A program made the position numbers and the translations under genes. The notes beneath the pieces were generated by a model. The model saw only the letters and a list, made by a program, of their open reading frames with translations, was not told where the DNA came from and searched no databases. DNA of 64,000 bases from NCBI RefSeq assembly GCF_024679245.1, contig NC_090191.1, forward strand, positions 36,613,138-36,677,137, in the 5' to 3' direction. How positions within the stretch are numbered: position 1 is the stretch's first letter; every line of letters starts with the position of its first letter. The DNA comes from Pseudorasbora parva (taxonomy: Eukaryota > Chordata > Actinopteri > Cypriniformes > Gobionidae). Below, in pieces: positions 50,137 to 62,988 of the stretch.

Positions 50137-51128
50137 GCTGAGCTGAAAATGGCAAAGCATCAGTGTAACATGCATGGAATTATTATATATAACTAAATGT
50201 TTATATTCTGTCACATTTGAAAATCTTAGTATCTTAGTATTTCAAGTACTCTAAATGTTTTTCAGTTTGCGTTTTTTTACCTCTTGCTTAGGTCTAAAGT
50301 GTTTGCATGCATTTCAAAGAGGACACTCTGAGAATTTGCCTGTCATGCTTATGTAATGTACCCTCAAATGAGTGTTTTATTCCTCTAGGTGGTCCTTCCA
50401 TTGTATTCCTCATGCAACAGCTTGCCACTTTGATGGATCCACCTGAGAGATTCATCTAAATGGGTCTTTCTCCCAACAGTCTCTGCTCTGGGCTTATTTA
50501 CTGACAAATGTTGTCCTCATAGCAACTGAAAATAAACCAAGACCCCCACCCCCCCACACACAAACACACAAACACACAGAAATTGTGTAAAGTTAGTATG
50601 GGAACATTTATTCAACTCGTTCGGATACACAACCTCGTCATCTTGAATAAAAATGGAAATATGGCCCTTCCTCAATGTCCCCGGCCCCCAGCTCTTGCTG
50701 TCTGGTTGGCCTAATTGCACTAGCGGTAGCCGGCATACTAATTGCACGGAGACCCCTGTTGTCACAGCATTTACATGGGCTGCTTGATTCTGAATTTAAT
50801 CTCCTTGAAGGGTTTGGATTTCATGCTTGCTTTAAATTCAAACACCCTGTGGGACTTAATATAGCATAGAATGAGAGGACGAGGGGAAAAAATGTGATTA
50901 GTTTTGTTTGTTTGCAATTTGGTGGCACATTTACATTTATGTGCAGCTTGTGCGCTCATGTATCGGATCACTTGCTTATTGTCAAAGTTGGCCAGCAGTA
51001 GCTCCATTTTTGTTTTCCTCCTTTTCATTCTCAGAAAAAAAGTTTAGGGGTACAAGAACATGTTGTCACTGGGGCAGTATCTTTAAAAGGACATCTTTGC
51101 ACCTTTTCTACACCTAAAAGGTTCTTAA

Positions 51129-51854
51129 AGGGGGGGTGAAACACTCAGTTTCAGTCAATCTCATGTCAATCTTGAGTACCTATAGAGTAGTATTGCGTCC
51201 TTCATATCTCCGAAAAGTCTTTAGTTTTATTATATTTATAAAAGAAATATGGGCTGTACCGAGTCTTTCCGGAAAAAAACGAGCGCCTGCAGGCGTATCG
51301 TGTGGGCGGAGCTAAAGCATGACGATCGCGAACAAAGCTGTGACGTCCTCAAGCGTGGAGAAACTCATGGCTATCGAGCTCAGCTAATACAGATAATGAT
51401 CCAGAATCATTCGGAGGCTGAAATAAATTGAACAGGAGAAACAGCAACACAGGACGTCCGCCTCTGTGGTATGTACTGTATTTAGTGGCCTGTCAACATT
51501 TGTGTGTCTTTACTCGCATTTTATGAGGACATGATTCGGTTTATGGACTATTGTATGTGACTAAACCTTAGCAGTAGCAAGCAAAACGGTTTTGCACGTC
51601 AGACTAGTGTAACGCACCCTACCGGGAGAAGAGCCCGTACGGCCCATACAAGGACCTTCCGATCTATTAACGTCATACTCTAAAAAAAACTCTCCGAAAC
51701 TTGTGAGAAACCGGAAGGAGTATTTTTAACACAGAAATACTCCATCAAACATCCAACATTAGTTTTTGAATCTTTGTCTATGTTTAGGATGGGAATCCAA
51801 GTCTTTAACAGTGTAAAAAGCTCAGTATGCATGAAACAGCATTTCACCCCCCCT
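51129..51854. mobile_element. TTAA-flanked non-autonomous element with perfect 13-bp TIRs
   Basis: TTAA (51125-51128), then AGGGGGGGTGAAA; TTTCACCCCCCCT, then TTAA (51855-51858). 726 bp. The interior includes GTGGGCGGAGCTAAAGCATG, a motif often met in fish DNA elements, and no protein. A second, rearranged copy lies at about 58565-59594. Confidence 0.85.
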
Positions 51855-52459
51855 TTAAGTAAGGTTCTCAAAATACATGTTGCGACTCTAATGCACTGAT
51901 ATGCACCTTATAAGGGTGAAAAGGTTCAAAGATGCCCCTTTTAAGGGTGCTTCCCCAGTGATAAGCTGTTGTACCACTAAAAAGTATTACATTTTCTGAG
52001 TGTTTACACACTGAAATACTGCACAAGAAAAGAAAAGGTGTGCATGTCTACCTTAAACAAAGACGAGTTTATGCAGTGCTCAGTTTGTGGCCTAGCCTTG
52101 TGTTTCACGTTTGATCCTAGGCTGAAGGAGCTCATGATACGGTGAGATATGAGCCCACACGCCACAAAGCAATCAAAGACGGACGGCTATTTTAGATTCG
52201 CCGAGGTTCAGTAGATTCGAGTTCAATACGACCACAGAGGCCATGACCGTATCGCTGAAATCACAATCGCAGCTCCTCAACCGAAGCAATTCTCATAGCA
52301 TCTAAAAACTCCAAGATGGTTCATGCTGTAGTTTTCAGTCTAATCTTTAATATTCTGTGGTTTTATTACTGGAAAACACTAAGCAGAGGTATACTAGCGA
52401 ACCTATAGAAGACCTAGTTGTCAAACACTAGCCCTAGTTTGATTCTCGTTTTTTTTTCT

Positions 52460-53180
52460 CAAGGAAAAATGTTTGTCTCGGACATGCCGTCATATCAGTT
52501 TGCTTGCTCTTTCCCTCCCTTTTCTCTCTCTCGCTCGTTCTGTCTGTCGAGGCAGACGGGGAAGGCTGACAGCGGTCCGGAGAGATCTGTTTTAGACTCT
52601 CAGCGGGCCAGGCAACAGAAGAATAATGAAGCCATTGTGGCTGTGTCCAAATTCCTCACCCTGAAGCCCTTTCTAGAAGAATAGTGCCCAGTGTGTGGAG
52701 ATTTACTCCGCCGCAATACTCTGAGGACCAGAGGAGGCTCAGAGCTCCTATATGGAGTGGGGATGTTGATGTTGGATGGCTCTGTCGAGGGTGTACGGCG
52801 GGGAAAATTAGGGAGCCGCCCCTGTCAGGCAATATATATATAGCATACATCTTATGTAAGACAGATGCAGTCTGGGCTAAAACGTGCACGACAGCCGTGC
52901 AGAAACGGACACAGTGCCGCTTCCTGCACTCTCAATTGCTTTTGGGGGGACGTTCCCGGGTTCTGGATCAGGTTCTTTTGCGCTTGGTTCCTATTTTTCC
53001 CCTTGCCATCTCTCCTTTCGATTCACTGTCACCTCCCATTACACTAGAACTGGAGAGCTCCTGTTGACTTCACCCTGAACCCAAGGATCCGTGCACAGTC
53101 CGCAGAGGACCGCACCGCACGTCAACGCTGACAGCTCCAAACTGAAATAGCTCCACTCATTAACTCGCGGAAAAAAGTGG
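52460..53180. other. GC-richer unique stretch, no gene supported
   Basis: Reading frames of up to 127 codons occur, but none has a domain, codon pattern or splice context that I recognise. CpG-containing, no repeat similarity. Could be non-coding transcript or regulatory DNA. Confidence 0.3.
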
Positions 53181-54014
53181 CAGCGCTCAAAAGCTAGGCT
53201 TATTTATCAGCGTGCCATGCCATCTGCATGCCATATTGTGCTCTAAGATTTACAGCGCTGTCTCCTTGCCTCCCTTAGTTCAATAGATGCAGTTGGCAAC
53301 TCAGCGGCGCTGATATCAACCCAATTATAAATATTTATAATCTGCACATTTAAAAAAAAAAAATCCTGTCAATCACAAAGACAAGGCCAGCTAAGCTCAG
53401 AGTGTATCTGGGATGCAATTTGCATGCCACAGAACTTGTGATCCATTTTGTTTTTTTTGTACTTTGCACACAAGGCGCGCTCTGCACAGATTAAATATAG
53501 AAGTTTTGTGCTCTTAGAGAGCCAAGCTTTATTTTCCTCTTCTCTGCATGTTGATGCTATGCTGATGGCGATTCATTATTGAGAGGGAAAACCATCGTGG
53601 CTGAGCTTCGGTTTGTTATGTGCCCTTTTTTGTGTTCTTGTCATCTATTTTGCATGTTTTTTTTTGTCAATCAGTACAGAGAAATAGCTCTTGTGTTCTA
53701 GCTCTCTTAGGGTGCGTGTTTGTTAGAGTAACTGTCCTCTGATGAAGGAAGTTGTTTTGTGTGACAGAATGAGAGAAAGAAGTTGTGATTGGAGTCTGGG
53801 ATGCTGGAGTGCAAAGTGGCACAAGTACCACATCTGCAAGTTTAAATGAAAAGAAATGAGTTGGATTTTGAGTTGGAAAAGTTCTGTTCTGAGTTTTCAC
53901 TTTCTGTGCAACTTCGAAACTTAAACATTCCTCAAACTCATCTATGGGCAAAATGTTTTTTTATGATTCTTTTATTGTTATGAAACATCTATGAACACAA
54001 GAACACTTAAAATT
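53181..54014. other. intergenic, no gene
   Basis: Unique AT-rich DNA; nothing identified. Confidence 0.4.
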
Positions 54015-54122
54015 AAATGTTTGTGACTGAAAAACTGGAGTAATGACTGTTTAAAATTCATCTTTGCTGTCATGGGAAAAAAATGTATTTTAAAATATGT
54101 GAAAATAGAAACTAACAATATT
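54015..54122 (+). repeat. high-copy cyprinid repeat, left part of a split copy
   Basis: GACTGAAAAACTGGAGTAAT, GTATTTTAAAATATGTGAAA and ATAGAAACTAACAATATTTT follow the same order as 9690-9786. The copy resumes at 55041 after the insertion. Confidence 0.7.
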
Positions 54123-54126
54123 TTAA

Positions 54127-55040
54127 AGAGATTTTATGCCCCTTTACAAAGTCTTGATTTAGTTTTTGGGATGTATAATGGTGTAGAATATACTTTCCTG
54201 CTTGATTGTTCAAATATTTTGTTTTTACAGCATCATTAGTTCCTGTTTCGATAAAGCCCCTCCTTCTTAAATACAAAATGTGCTGTGATTGGTTCGCTTG
54301 TCACACCCCTTACCATAACTGCAAGCTCCTCTCAGATGTAAATATAAAGGATGGCACCAATTTCCAAACCAGTTCAAGCCTGATTTAAACTTAATGTTAA
54401 CAGTAAAGATCATGCAGAACGGATTTCATGCACAGATTTTGCTAGCACTGATTTCACCGGACATTTCAGAGTTTTATGTTTGTTTGTTTGTTTTTTATTT
54501 ATTTATTTTTTTAGACATTTTAGATACAATGTTATGCAAACAGTAATCAATCACAAAACTATGATTATTTAAATGGCGGTGTACCGCCTTACAAAAGCTA
54601 CAGTAAACACTATATCAACACTAATGTTGGCTAGCAGGCGAGCAAACGAAAACCTTTGTTTACATCATAGCAACAACATAAAACGTATAATTGGAACTGT
54701 TAATAAAGAACACAACTACAAATAATAAGACATACTTACAAGTTGTGATCCACAAACAACAGATTGTCCCGACAAAGTGAAAACTGCTGCATTTTGGTAC
54801 ATAGCTAGCTCGCCCTCGCCCCCCTTTTTTGTGTATTCAGTGGGCATATATTTAAATGAGTAACATTGTGACTTCACAAAGTCCATAAAAAAACTGTTGT
54901 ATTTCTTGGAAAGTGAATTCTCTTAAGTAAAATAACTCCCTTTGGAGCTGACTTTGAGCTTTGTAAGCTTGCAGATGTTTTTTATGCTCAAACAGCAACA
55001 TTACAAACTAACTAAAGTGAAAAAGCATAATAAGACCCCT
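54127..55040. mobile_element. TTAA-flanked non-autonomous element inserted in a repeat
   Basis: TTAA (54123-54126), then AGAGATTTTATGCCCCTTT; GCATAATAAGACCCCT, then TTAA (55041-55044). 914 bp. The interior has GTGCTGTGATTGGTTC. The flanking repeat reads continuously if the element and one TTAA are removed, which fixes both boundaries and the 4-bp duplication. Confidence 0.87.
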
Positions 55041-55150
55041 TTAAATTGTAATAATAGTTAACAGTAACAGTTTTTACTGTATTTTTGATCAAATTAATCC
55101 AGTCTTGGTGAGCATATGTGACTTATTTCAAAAAGGTTTAAAAAAAAATC
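55041..55150 (+). repeat. high-copy cyprinid repeat, right part of the split copy
   Basis: TTAAATTGTAATAATAG, TTTTTACTGTATTTTTGATC and CAGTCTTGGTGAGCATATGT continue the copy at 54015-54122 and match 9783-9852. Confidence 0.7.
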
Positions 55151-57204
55151 AGACCCAAGCATTCAGTGATTATTGTGAGTTGGTTGCAAGATGTTGCTGT
55201 GCTATTAGGGTTTCTAGGGTGTTCTAGGTGTTTTTAGGTGGAGCTCGCAACTCTTTGCAATATTTTGGTCTCTAGATATAGCTTTTTATCATTAAGTTTA
55301 TTATCTGCCAGGTGAAAGTTGCGAGTAGGGATCACTTAGAACGGTAATAGCGTGATTTTTCAGTCATGTTCATACAATAGCTTGAGGTTTGTTCAAATCC
55401 CTAATATGTGCAAGGCTTTTTCAAGAACAGTGGTGTCGGTTATAATGTTGCTCACCATGGTTTACCCACCCAGAACCAAGTGTGCAAACGGCAGACACGA
55501 CCACTTTACCTCCACCCAGGAGTTCAACTTTATTTAGAGGCCAAATTCACATGGTGAAGCTGCAGCGACTCTTGTTGTGTGGCATTCTCTGCTGATTTCA
55601 TGCTTTGCTGATGGAAAATTAGGCCCCTGCGTATTGGCAAATGAAAAGAGAGGGAGGGATAGCTCCTGTTATCGCCTCAGGACACTCCACCCCGACAACA
55701 AGAAAACTAGAGCAAAGGAGGCTGAGGCACTGCCTGCTAATGCACTCTAAACAAGATGATGAGCGCTCGCAATCCCCATGTGGAGCGTCTGCCGGCTTCA
55801 AAAATATCGGCAGTGTTTTTGTCTCTTTCTCTCTCTCTGCCTACTCGTACACTGTTGTAAACCACAGTTATGTGTCTGGCCTTTTAAACAGGCTCCAAAC
55901 GTATCCCATGCCTCTGAGGTGATTTGACTGGCATGTGAAGAACTGAGGAGAAGACAGTTAAAGTATTTCAGCCGCGCCGCTCTAAAGGCATTTGGAGTCT
56001 CTGGGTGTGTTGTGCACAAGTCATTTGAAGTATGTATTTATGTGTCTTAATATTATGTCTGCATTATTTTATTCTAAATATTTTTTGGGATTTCATACAT
56101 TATAGGTGTGACTTTGGGGATTATACACTTTAAAGTGTTTTTTAAGAGCTAAAACAATGCTGTCCTGATGAAAAATCATCATTTTCCGAACTCTTGCTCT
56201 GTATTTTTGTGTTGATTGTGAACAAGTCCTTGGTTTGTCCTGAACAGAGAAGGCTTACATGATTCCTATACTCTCTTTGGTTTCCCAGCATGCTCTGCAC
56301 GTTTGAGTTCTTTCCATTATGATTTTACTTTCTGGGCATTATTTAAAAAAATTATTTAAAAAAACATTCTGCAAGAAAGATGAGAAGTTTTTTATTTCTG
56401 TAGCATGCTGTCATTATTTCCCTAGGAAAATATTCTTGTCTATTCTAAGTTTTAAAATACAAGCAAAACATTCTATTTACAGTGATAGATTCACAATTAA
56501 TGTCTGGAGGTGAAGAATTATTGAAATACACAGTTTCGAAAAGTATAATTGCAGTGAATTACATGTGTTTACAAGGAATTGTGTGAAATTGTTTTTAGAT
56601 AACTACTTTTTTTATTTAGAGTAAACTCACTAGCTGCATGAAAATACAATAACACATAGATAATAAAATGCAGACAGTTCTTTCATCAAATAAATCTCAT
56701 TATAGAATCAATTACTAAAAAATAGTTGTCCGTTTTTATCACAAAATTGAATGCTTAATTCAACAGACAACCTGTATTTTTAATTAAATGAGATATGGTA
56801 ATACATCTAAGCCAATTTTAGCATGCTCAATTTATGATGTAAATGGACTAATGACGTCTTTTTTTACTCTGTTTTCAGCGTGTAGTGTGCTTCTCATTCT
56901 TTTCTTTGAATGATGTCAGTCTCGTTCCTGTCAAGAGAATATTATACCTCACTGGCACTGGTATTTACTGCCTACATCATCCTCTTTTCCTTTTCCAGCT
57001 GTAACCTGTGTGTGTTCAGAGGTTAAAATGACCTCACCTCAAAATTACCTGAGTGACACAGAGCAGCAGCTGGGATTGCTGAGAGTGTGCTGCGCTGGAA
57101 ACTTCATTTCGTTGGCTTGAACTGTGTGGCATCATTTTAACGGTAACATGCGTTTGATGGCACAGTGAGATGTGAGATACTAAACAAGAAATAGAAACAG
57201 GTGT
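55151..57204. other. intergenic, no gene; one patch of interest
   Basis: 55600-55930 is unique and GC-richer (GATGAGCGCTCGCAATCCCC, GGAGCGTCTGCCGGCTTC). The rest is AT-rich with nothing identified. Confidence 0.4.
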
Positions 57205-57580
57205 TATATCACCTAAAAATTAAAGTTCTTCATCGTGTACTGAGCTTCATGGCTTTCCAAGTGCATATTTATGTACACTACATTCTGAGCCTTCTAAAGC
57301 CATACCCTTTTTATTCACAGTAATTATCGCCTCAATTCTTCCATTCAAATCTCACTTGTGTTTGTGGAAATCATGCATGAGTAGAGACGTAATGACAGGT
57401 TTGATGTAAATTAAATGGTTTTTTTTCAAGGGTTTTATAGCCAATCCATAGAAAGGTTCAACATTTTAATTTAGCAAATAATGAAACGTTCTGTTTTGTG
57501 TATTGCAGAACAATTTGGAATGACATGAAGGCGAGTAAATGCTCACAAATTTGAATTCATAGGTGAACTTTTTTTTTTAA
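57205..57580. repeat. diverged Angel-like element
   Basis: The left arm ATATCACCTAAAAATTAAAG and the right arm GAATTCATAGGTGAACTTTT are inverted. The subterminal TTCTTCATCGTGTACTG and GACATGAAGGCGAGTAAATG also correspond. About 375 bp. Confidence 0.5.
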
Positions 57581-58564
57581 TTCTTAGCTTCATTAGCTAA
57601 ATTCAACAGAATCTAAACATTTTAATAATGAATACAAGCTCACTTAAAAGGGACAATATGTTTGATTCAAATATCCAAAAACCCCTAGAACAATGTTATA
57701 TATTTAGTTATCTTGTGCACTTGAATTATCCCAAATGTTTCCAAGGATGTTTAAATCTAGAGAAATAAGCAATTTTAACCAGGACACAGTGTGTTGCCTA
57801 TCAATGACATCATACCGCATCGCATTATCTTCGATTTCCGAAAAAAAAAAAAGACATTTTAATACATTTAATACATGGGTTTTATTAGACAGGTTAGCAA
57901 CTGGAGACATGTATAGACAGAAAACGAATCATTGTTATATAGCTCAAAACAGTTAGGGCCCTATTTGAACAATCTAAGTGCAAGGCCTTAGAGCATGTCC
58001 GAATCCACTTTTGCTAGTTTAATGACGTAAAAGTCTAAAAGGGTTGTACCAAGTCTCTAAATAATTCATGGGTGTGTATTGGGCATAATGTGTAATGAAC
58101 CAATCAGAGTCTCATCTCCCATTCCCTTTAAAAGCCAGTTGCACTCGTGCCATGGCAGATACGCTATTTACACGGCAAAATTTGTGAATTCTTTGAATTC
58201 CAAATCCTGAATTTGTGAATTCAGATCTGGAAACAGATCTACTCGTCCATTGACGCCTGTTTGCTCATCATTACTGCAAATAGGTAGGCTAATTCTGATA
58301 CATGTAATGAAAATCAATTATGACATGTAGGCAGTTTTATATTTATGTACACCATAGAAATCTTTTAATTTTTATTTAATTTAATTTTAATACATATTTA
58401 AAAATGTTTTTGTGCTGCTGTCCATCACTGTGTGTGTAATATCCAAATTTTAAATTCCAAATTCCAAAGTTAAACAGCACCGCCTAAAGGCGCATATTAC
58501 TAACGGGCACTTTAAATAACCAAAAAACAACAACATTGCCTTATTGACTTTAGACAAGGTTTCA
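57581..58564. other. intergenic, no gene
   Basis: Unique AT-rich DNA. Clustered GAATTC/TGAATTTGTGAATTC words at 58188-58222 look like chance simple sequence. Confidence 0.4.
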
Positions 58565-59594
58565 CTTATCTGACATTAAGATGCATACTGAGCTTTTTAC
58601 ACTGTTAAAGACTTGGAATCTCATCGTAAACATGGACCTAAACATTTCTGCGCCAAAAATACTCCTTCCAGTTTCTCATAATTTCCGTATCGTTTTTGTC
58701 AAGTATGGGTCTGTCTGACTGTCTGGGGTAGAGCGACTAGAGCGAGAGAGCAAAAGGCTTTAGAGCAGCCGTCGGCTGCGCTGCAGTCACAGGACTTCAC
58801 CAAATCAACAATGTCACCAAAGAAGTGTGTTTTTGACTGTCAGGGCAAAACAACTCTGTACGGCTCCCCAAATAACCCAGCGTAAATGGGAGAGTGGATG
58901 GAGTTTGTTTTTCCGGAGCAGCAATGGAGTTGTGCAAGTGTTTTTTTTTGTTCCCTGCATTTCGGTGACGATGGTTTATAAACACGATACAGTTTAACTC
59001 TGGATTCGTAGCCCGTCTAATACTGAAAGATGGAGATGTTCCAATGATTAAGGTTCATGGTTGTATATGTTGGAAGTAAAACTGAGTAAAACTCAGTGAG
59101 TAAAACTGTTTCAAATGTCTTTGTGTTGTTAGTTATCGACCCATTTATTCAAATGCGCTACTATTCCACTAGTCTGACGTGTAAAACCGTTCTGCTTAAA
59201 GGAAGTGTATGTAAGATTGTGGCCAAAACTGGTACTGCAATCACTTTTAAATGACTGTAGAGCGGTGTAAAACTCATGAGCATGGCAAGCCCCTAAGCAT
59301 ATGTTACAGTAACGTTACATACCACTGAGACGTCCTGCTGTAGTCGCCGTTGCTGCGTCTCCGGTTCCATTTCAGCCTCTAGATCTGATTCTGGGTCATA
59401 TGTATGGCTAAATCTGATTGATCTCAATGGTTTATTTAGGATTATTTCTCCACGATTGAGGATGTCAGAGCTTTCAGACATTCTCAACGGACTAGCTGCG
59501 CATGCCCAACACTGGAGATGTGAAGGATGCAATACTATTCTATTGTTACTCAAGATTGACATGAGATTGACTGAAACTGAGTGTTTCACCCCCA
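58565..59594 (-). mobile_element. rearranged copy of the 51129 element with nested repeat
   Basis: GATGCATACTGAGCTTTTTA and CTGTTAAAGACTTGGAATC at the left are the inverse of the right end at 51783-51830. CTCAAGATTGACATGAGATTGACTGAAACTGAGTGTTTCACC before TTAA (59595-59598) is the inverse of 51134-51175. The element is in reverse orientation. The repeat at 59201-59500 sits inside it. Confidence 0.7.
59201..59500 (+). repeat. nested dispersed repeat, second copy of 385-700
   Basis: GATTGTGGCCAAAACTGGTA and CTGCAATCACTTTTAAATG match 400-440. It continues into unrelated sequence; the right end is approximate. Confidence 0.6.
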
Positions 59595-59644
59595 TTAAGC
59601 TGTCTTTGTTTTGAATTTAGCGACCTCTAGTAGTGAAAAATTGC

Positions 59645-60375
59645 ATCCACTATTTTTGAAAATAGGCTTATTTTCCAAAACCCTTAGTGTTAAACAGTTT
59701 TACAGTTTTTGAATCCATTTAGCCGATCTCTGTATCCGGTGGTAGCACTTTTAGCATTGTTTAGCATACATAATTGAATCGGATTAGACCATTAGCATTG
59801 TGCTCAACAATGACCAAAGACTTTCAATATTTTTCCTATTTAAAACTTGACTCTTCTGTAGTTACATCGTGTACTAAGACCAACCGAAAATAAAAAGCTG
59901 AGATTTTCTTTGACCGATATGGCTTGGAACTATACTCTCATTCCTGCGTAATAATCACGGAAGTGTATCATCACCCATGGCTGTCAGTATAACATTATTA
60001 TTTAAAAAAATTTTAGTTAGATTGAACGATCAGATTTCTATAGTATTTAATTTTTGGTTTATACAGTATATAACGTCAGTAGTTTTGTTGTAGTGTTCTG
60101 GTGAGGTAGTGTATAGTTTAATTAAAATAAACTTGTGGAATTGTCTGTATTGTTTATCTACAGTTTCTATGGTACAAAATACTAGTGATGTTACTTTCTG
60201 TGCCAAGGCTTCGGAACGTGTGTGATGAAGAGTCAAGTTTTAAATAGGAAAATTATTGAAAGTGCTACCACCAGATACAGAGATCTGCTGAATGGATAAA
60301 AAAAGGGTAAAACTCAACTGCTTAACTCTAAGGGACTTGGAAAATGCCTATGAAAAAGCCTATTTTCAAAGAAAG
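59645..60375. mobile_element. long inverted-repeat (foldback/MITE-like) element
   Basis: The left arm TTGAAAATAGGCTTATTTTC, GATCTCTGTATCCGGTGGTA, GCACTTTTAG... and ATTTAAAACTTGACTCTTCT has its inverse in the right arm (AAGAGTCAAGTTTTAAATAG, CCACCAGATACAGAGATC, GCCTATTTTCAAAG). The arms are about 150-250 nt and imperfect; no coding capacity. Confidence 0.75.
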
Positions 60376-60803
60376 CCCTGGGTTTGTTTCACTTTCTGCG
60401 TTCCGCTCAGCCTTTCATTATCGTGTGTTTTCTTGGCCGTGAACGTGTAAGTACTGCACATGGACAATGCGCGGGCCGCAGCGGGACGCAGATGGCTAAA
60501 GTATACTTTAGGGCAAAATGCACAGAGAATGTAGTTTGAAAGGACTTTTGAAGGTGTGTAGAGATATCCTAACCTTGAAGGCAGGTTTTTCTTAATTACC
60601 ATGACCTTACAACTCTTACTGCCCCACAACCAGAAAAAGCACTTTTTTGTGATAGTTGAGCCTTCAGTCATTTTTTTTTGCATGTATGTGTGTGTGTGTG
60701 TGGATGCTCGTCCAGTTCATAACACACACCTCTGCCCTCCCAGTGCCGTCCGCCGTACCTCGCACAGGAGCGATGGAGTAGAGACAGAGATAGAATTAAA
60801 AGA

Positions 60804-61028
60804 GTGCAGCAGCGCCCTGTCACACTGCCTCAGCCTGACAGTTCTCCATCTCTCTCTGTCCTGGAGGCCATTATAAGTCTCGAACAGGACACCATCTGGA
60901 CCCACCCCCTCCCGGACCCTCGCTGTCTGTATTCTCAGGGACTACAGGAGACGAATAATGACGACTGGTGTGATAGCGCCTCTTCCTCACCGGGTATCTC
61001 ACCTTCAAGCTGTTCATTTGTACATTGA
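60804..61028 (+). other. possible coding exon of unknown gene
   Basis: An open frame ending in TGA reads PSLSVLEAIISLEQDTIW and later NDDWCDSASSSPGISPSS, then stops. It lies in a GC-richer, non-repetitive patch (60700-61080) and has a possible acceptor (CACACTGCCTCAG near 60832). The composition (acidic residues then Ser/Pro-rich tail) resembles a C-terminal tail, but I do not recognise the protein. Most of 75 codons could be open by chance. Confidence 0.2.
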
Positions 61029-61080
61029 TGGCGGGATCTGAGGAAGAGGGGCTCAATCATTCGCCTCGACACTGATTCAC

Positions 61081-62889
61081 CCTCATCGTTCTGAATTTAC
61101 TCTTACCGGGGGGTGAATTATACTCTCGCTCTCACACACACTCACGCATGCACACGCCACTTGATTTCTGACTAGAAGCGCAGGTGATTTGCATCCAGCA
61201 ATCTTTCCATTACACACCACTTGGTCACAAAATTGAAATTCAATTTGATTACATGTTTTTACAGTGGATTGCCTCTTGGGATATTAGCATAGTGGTTTTT
61301 CATCAATGTGTTGTGAAGTTATATCGTTTCCCCCTTAAAAAAAAAAAATGTTTAAGACTTTAAGAAATGTTTTTTCGTTTTTAAATTATTTATATAAATT
61401 AAAGAAGTGCAGATTGGAAATATGTATATAGACCTAAATATGTTATTAATAAAAGTATAAAAATATAAACCAAATTAAAAAACAAATCGTATCTTATTCA
61501 AATAACACTGCAAACAAATTTGTTTTTTTTTACATGTAAGAATTTGTTCAATTTAAATCTTCAAATCACATCAGAATATGACATTTAAAAAAAGGCTGTG
61601 ATCATTATGATCTAAGTTTAGGCTGTTAGATGAAATTGTACGAAATGAGAACAGCACCAAAAACGCTCCCCAAAAAAGTTTCTTGCTCTTCACCGAAAAG
61701 TCAGTTTTTAGCCATGCGAAACGCTGAGTTCTTTCTTAATAGATCTCTATTCATTTTTTAAATGAGTTGATTAGCCAGCACAATGTCAGTGGATTCAGGG
61801 GCCCATTACACATTTATGGCTGTAAATTACTGTACATTTACAATCCAAATGAAATTTCATGAGAGTTGATATTGAAGAAAAAAAAGCCCTGTGTGTATCT
61901 CCTCTTCATTTTGTGTGGCTGCAAATGCATCACATCAGCGCCCCCTGTGGTCAGTGGTGTAGCTGCAATGGGGGATGGTGTTGAACCAGTCTCAGTAACT
62001 GTTCCTAACCGAGAGCTGCTGTATTTTAAGGAAGTGCTAATTTACATCTGTGCTCCTTCCGTGTGCTGTAGTGCATGTTCATTAAATATGTTCAAACATT
62101 ACAGAGATAATGTAATGAGCAGGCCACCTCAGCCTAAAGATCTGTAGGAGCGGATTCTGTTTGAGTATGAGCAGGTACGCTGAATCCTCTCTGCGCTACA
62201 TCAACTGGAAGTTCATGTTGGGCTGCACAGGGATCCTCCGTTTCCTTTTCTCCCAGAGTGCCACTCTGTTTTGGCTTCCTTCTCTTTCCATATATCAGTT
62301 TAGCAAATGAACAGTGACATGCATTAGCATAATCAGGGGCAACTTTTTCTTGTAATGCGATCTTTAAGGAGAGACCAGGAACGGGGCAGCCTCACGCTTG
62401 TGCTGCTCGTCCCACAGCTCTCTGCCCCTAAATTATTCATCATCCAATCAATCATCTTCTCTTTGTTTTGGACCCCAGTGCAGGAGATGAAACGGCAGAC
62501 TGCCAGAGCTGTTTTTCTTCATCTGAGGTCTGGAAAACATGATCTACTCAGATTACACTCACCCCCAAAACACACAGCTCCAGTACCCACGTGCTTTCAG
62601 GAAATACACAAGCGCGCGCACACAGGCAAACAGACACCCCTGAGTCTCGCATCTGTATACATACCTGTAGTGTATGTCCGTAGATGCCTCACACCACTTC
62701 CAGTGCAGAAAAACACTTACTTAAGGATTATTATTATTATTGCATTAATACTGTTGTTTTTAATCCCAATAATAATAATGTTTTTCTAATGTTTAATTTT
62801 TTATTTATTCATGAATGTTAGGCTTTCCTGAAATCAAGAACATGCGCTAAAACCGATTTAATTTTATTAAAAAAAAAATTAAAAAAAAA

Positions 62890-62893
<4 letters not shown>
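61081..62893. other. intergenic, no gene; possible regulatory patch
   Basis: 62290-62480 is unique, with CATGCATTAGCATAATCAGG, CTAAATTATTCATCATCC and CCAATCAATCATC (homeodomain/POU-like words). The rest is AT-rich with nothing identified. Confidence 0.4.

Positions 62894-62986
<93 letters not shown>
62894..62986. repeat. (TA)n microsatellite
   Basis: About 90 bp of pure TA after an A-run. Confidence 0.97.

Positions 62987-62988
<2 letters not shown>

Noticed and set aside
52684..53067. 127-codon frame in a GC-richer patch
   Set aside because: No domain, no convincing splice sites, and overlapping alternative frames of similar length.
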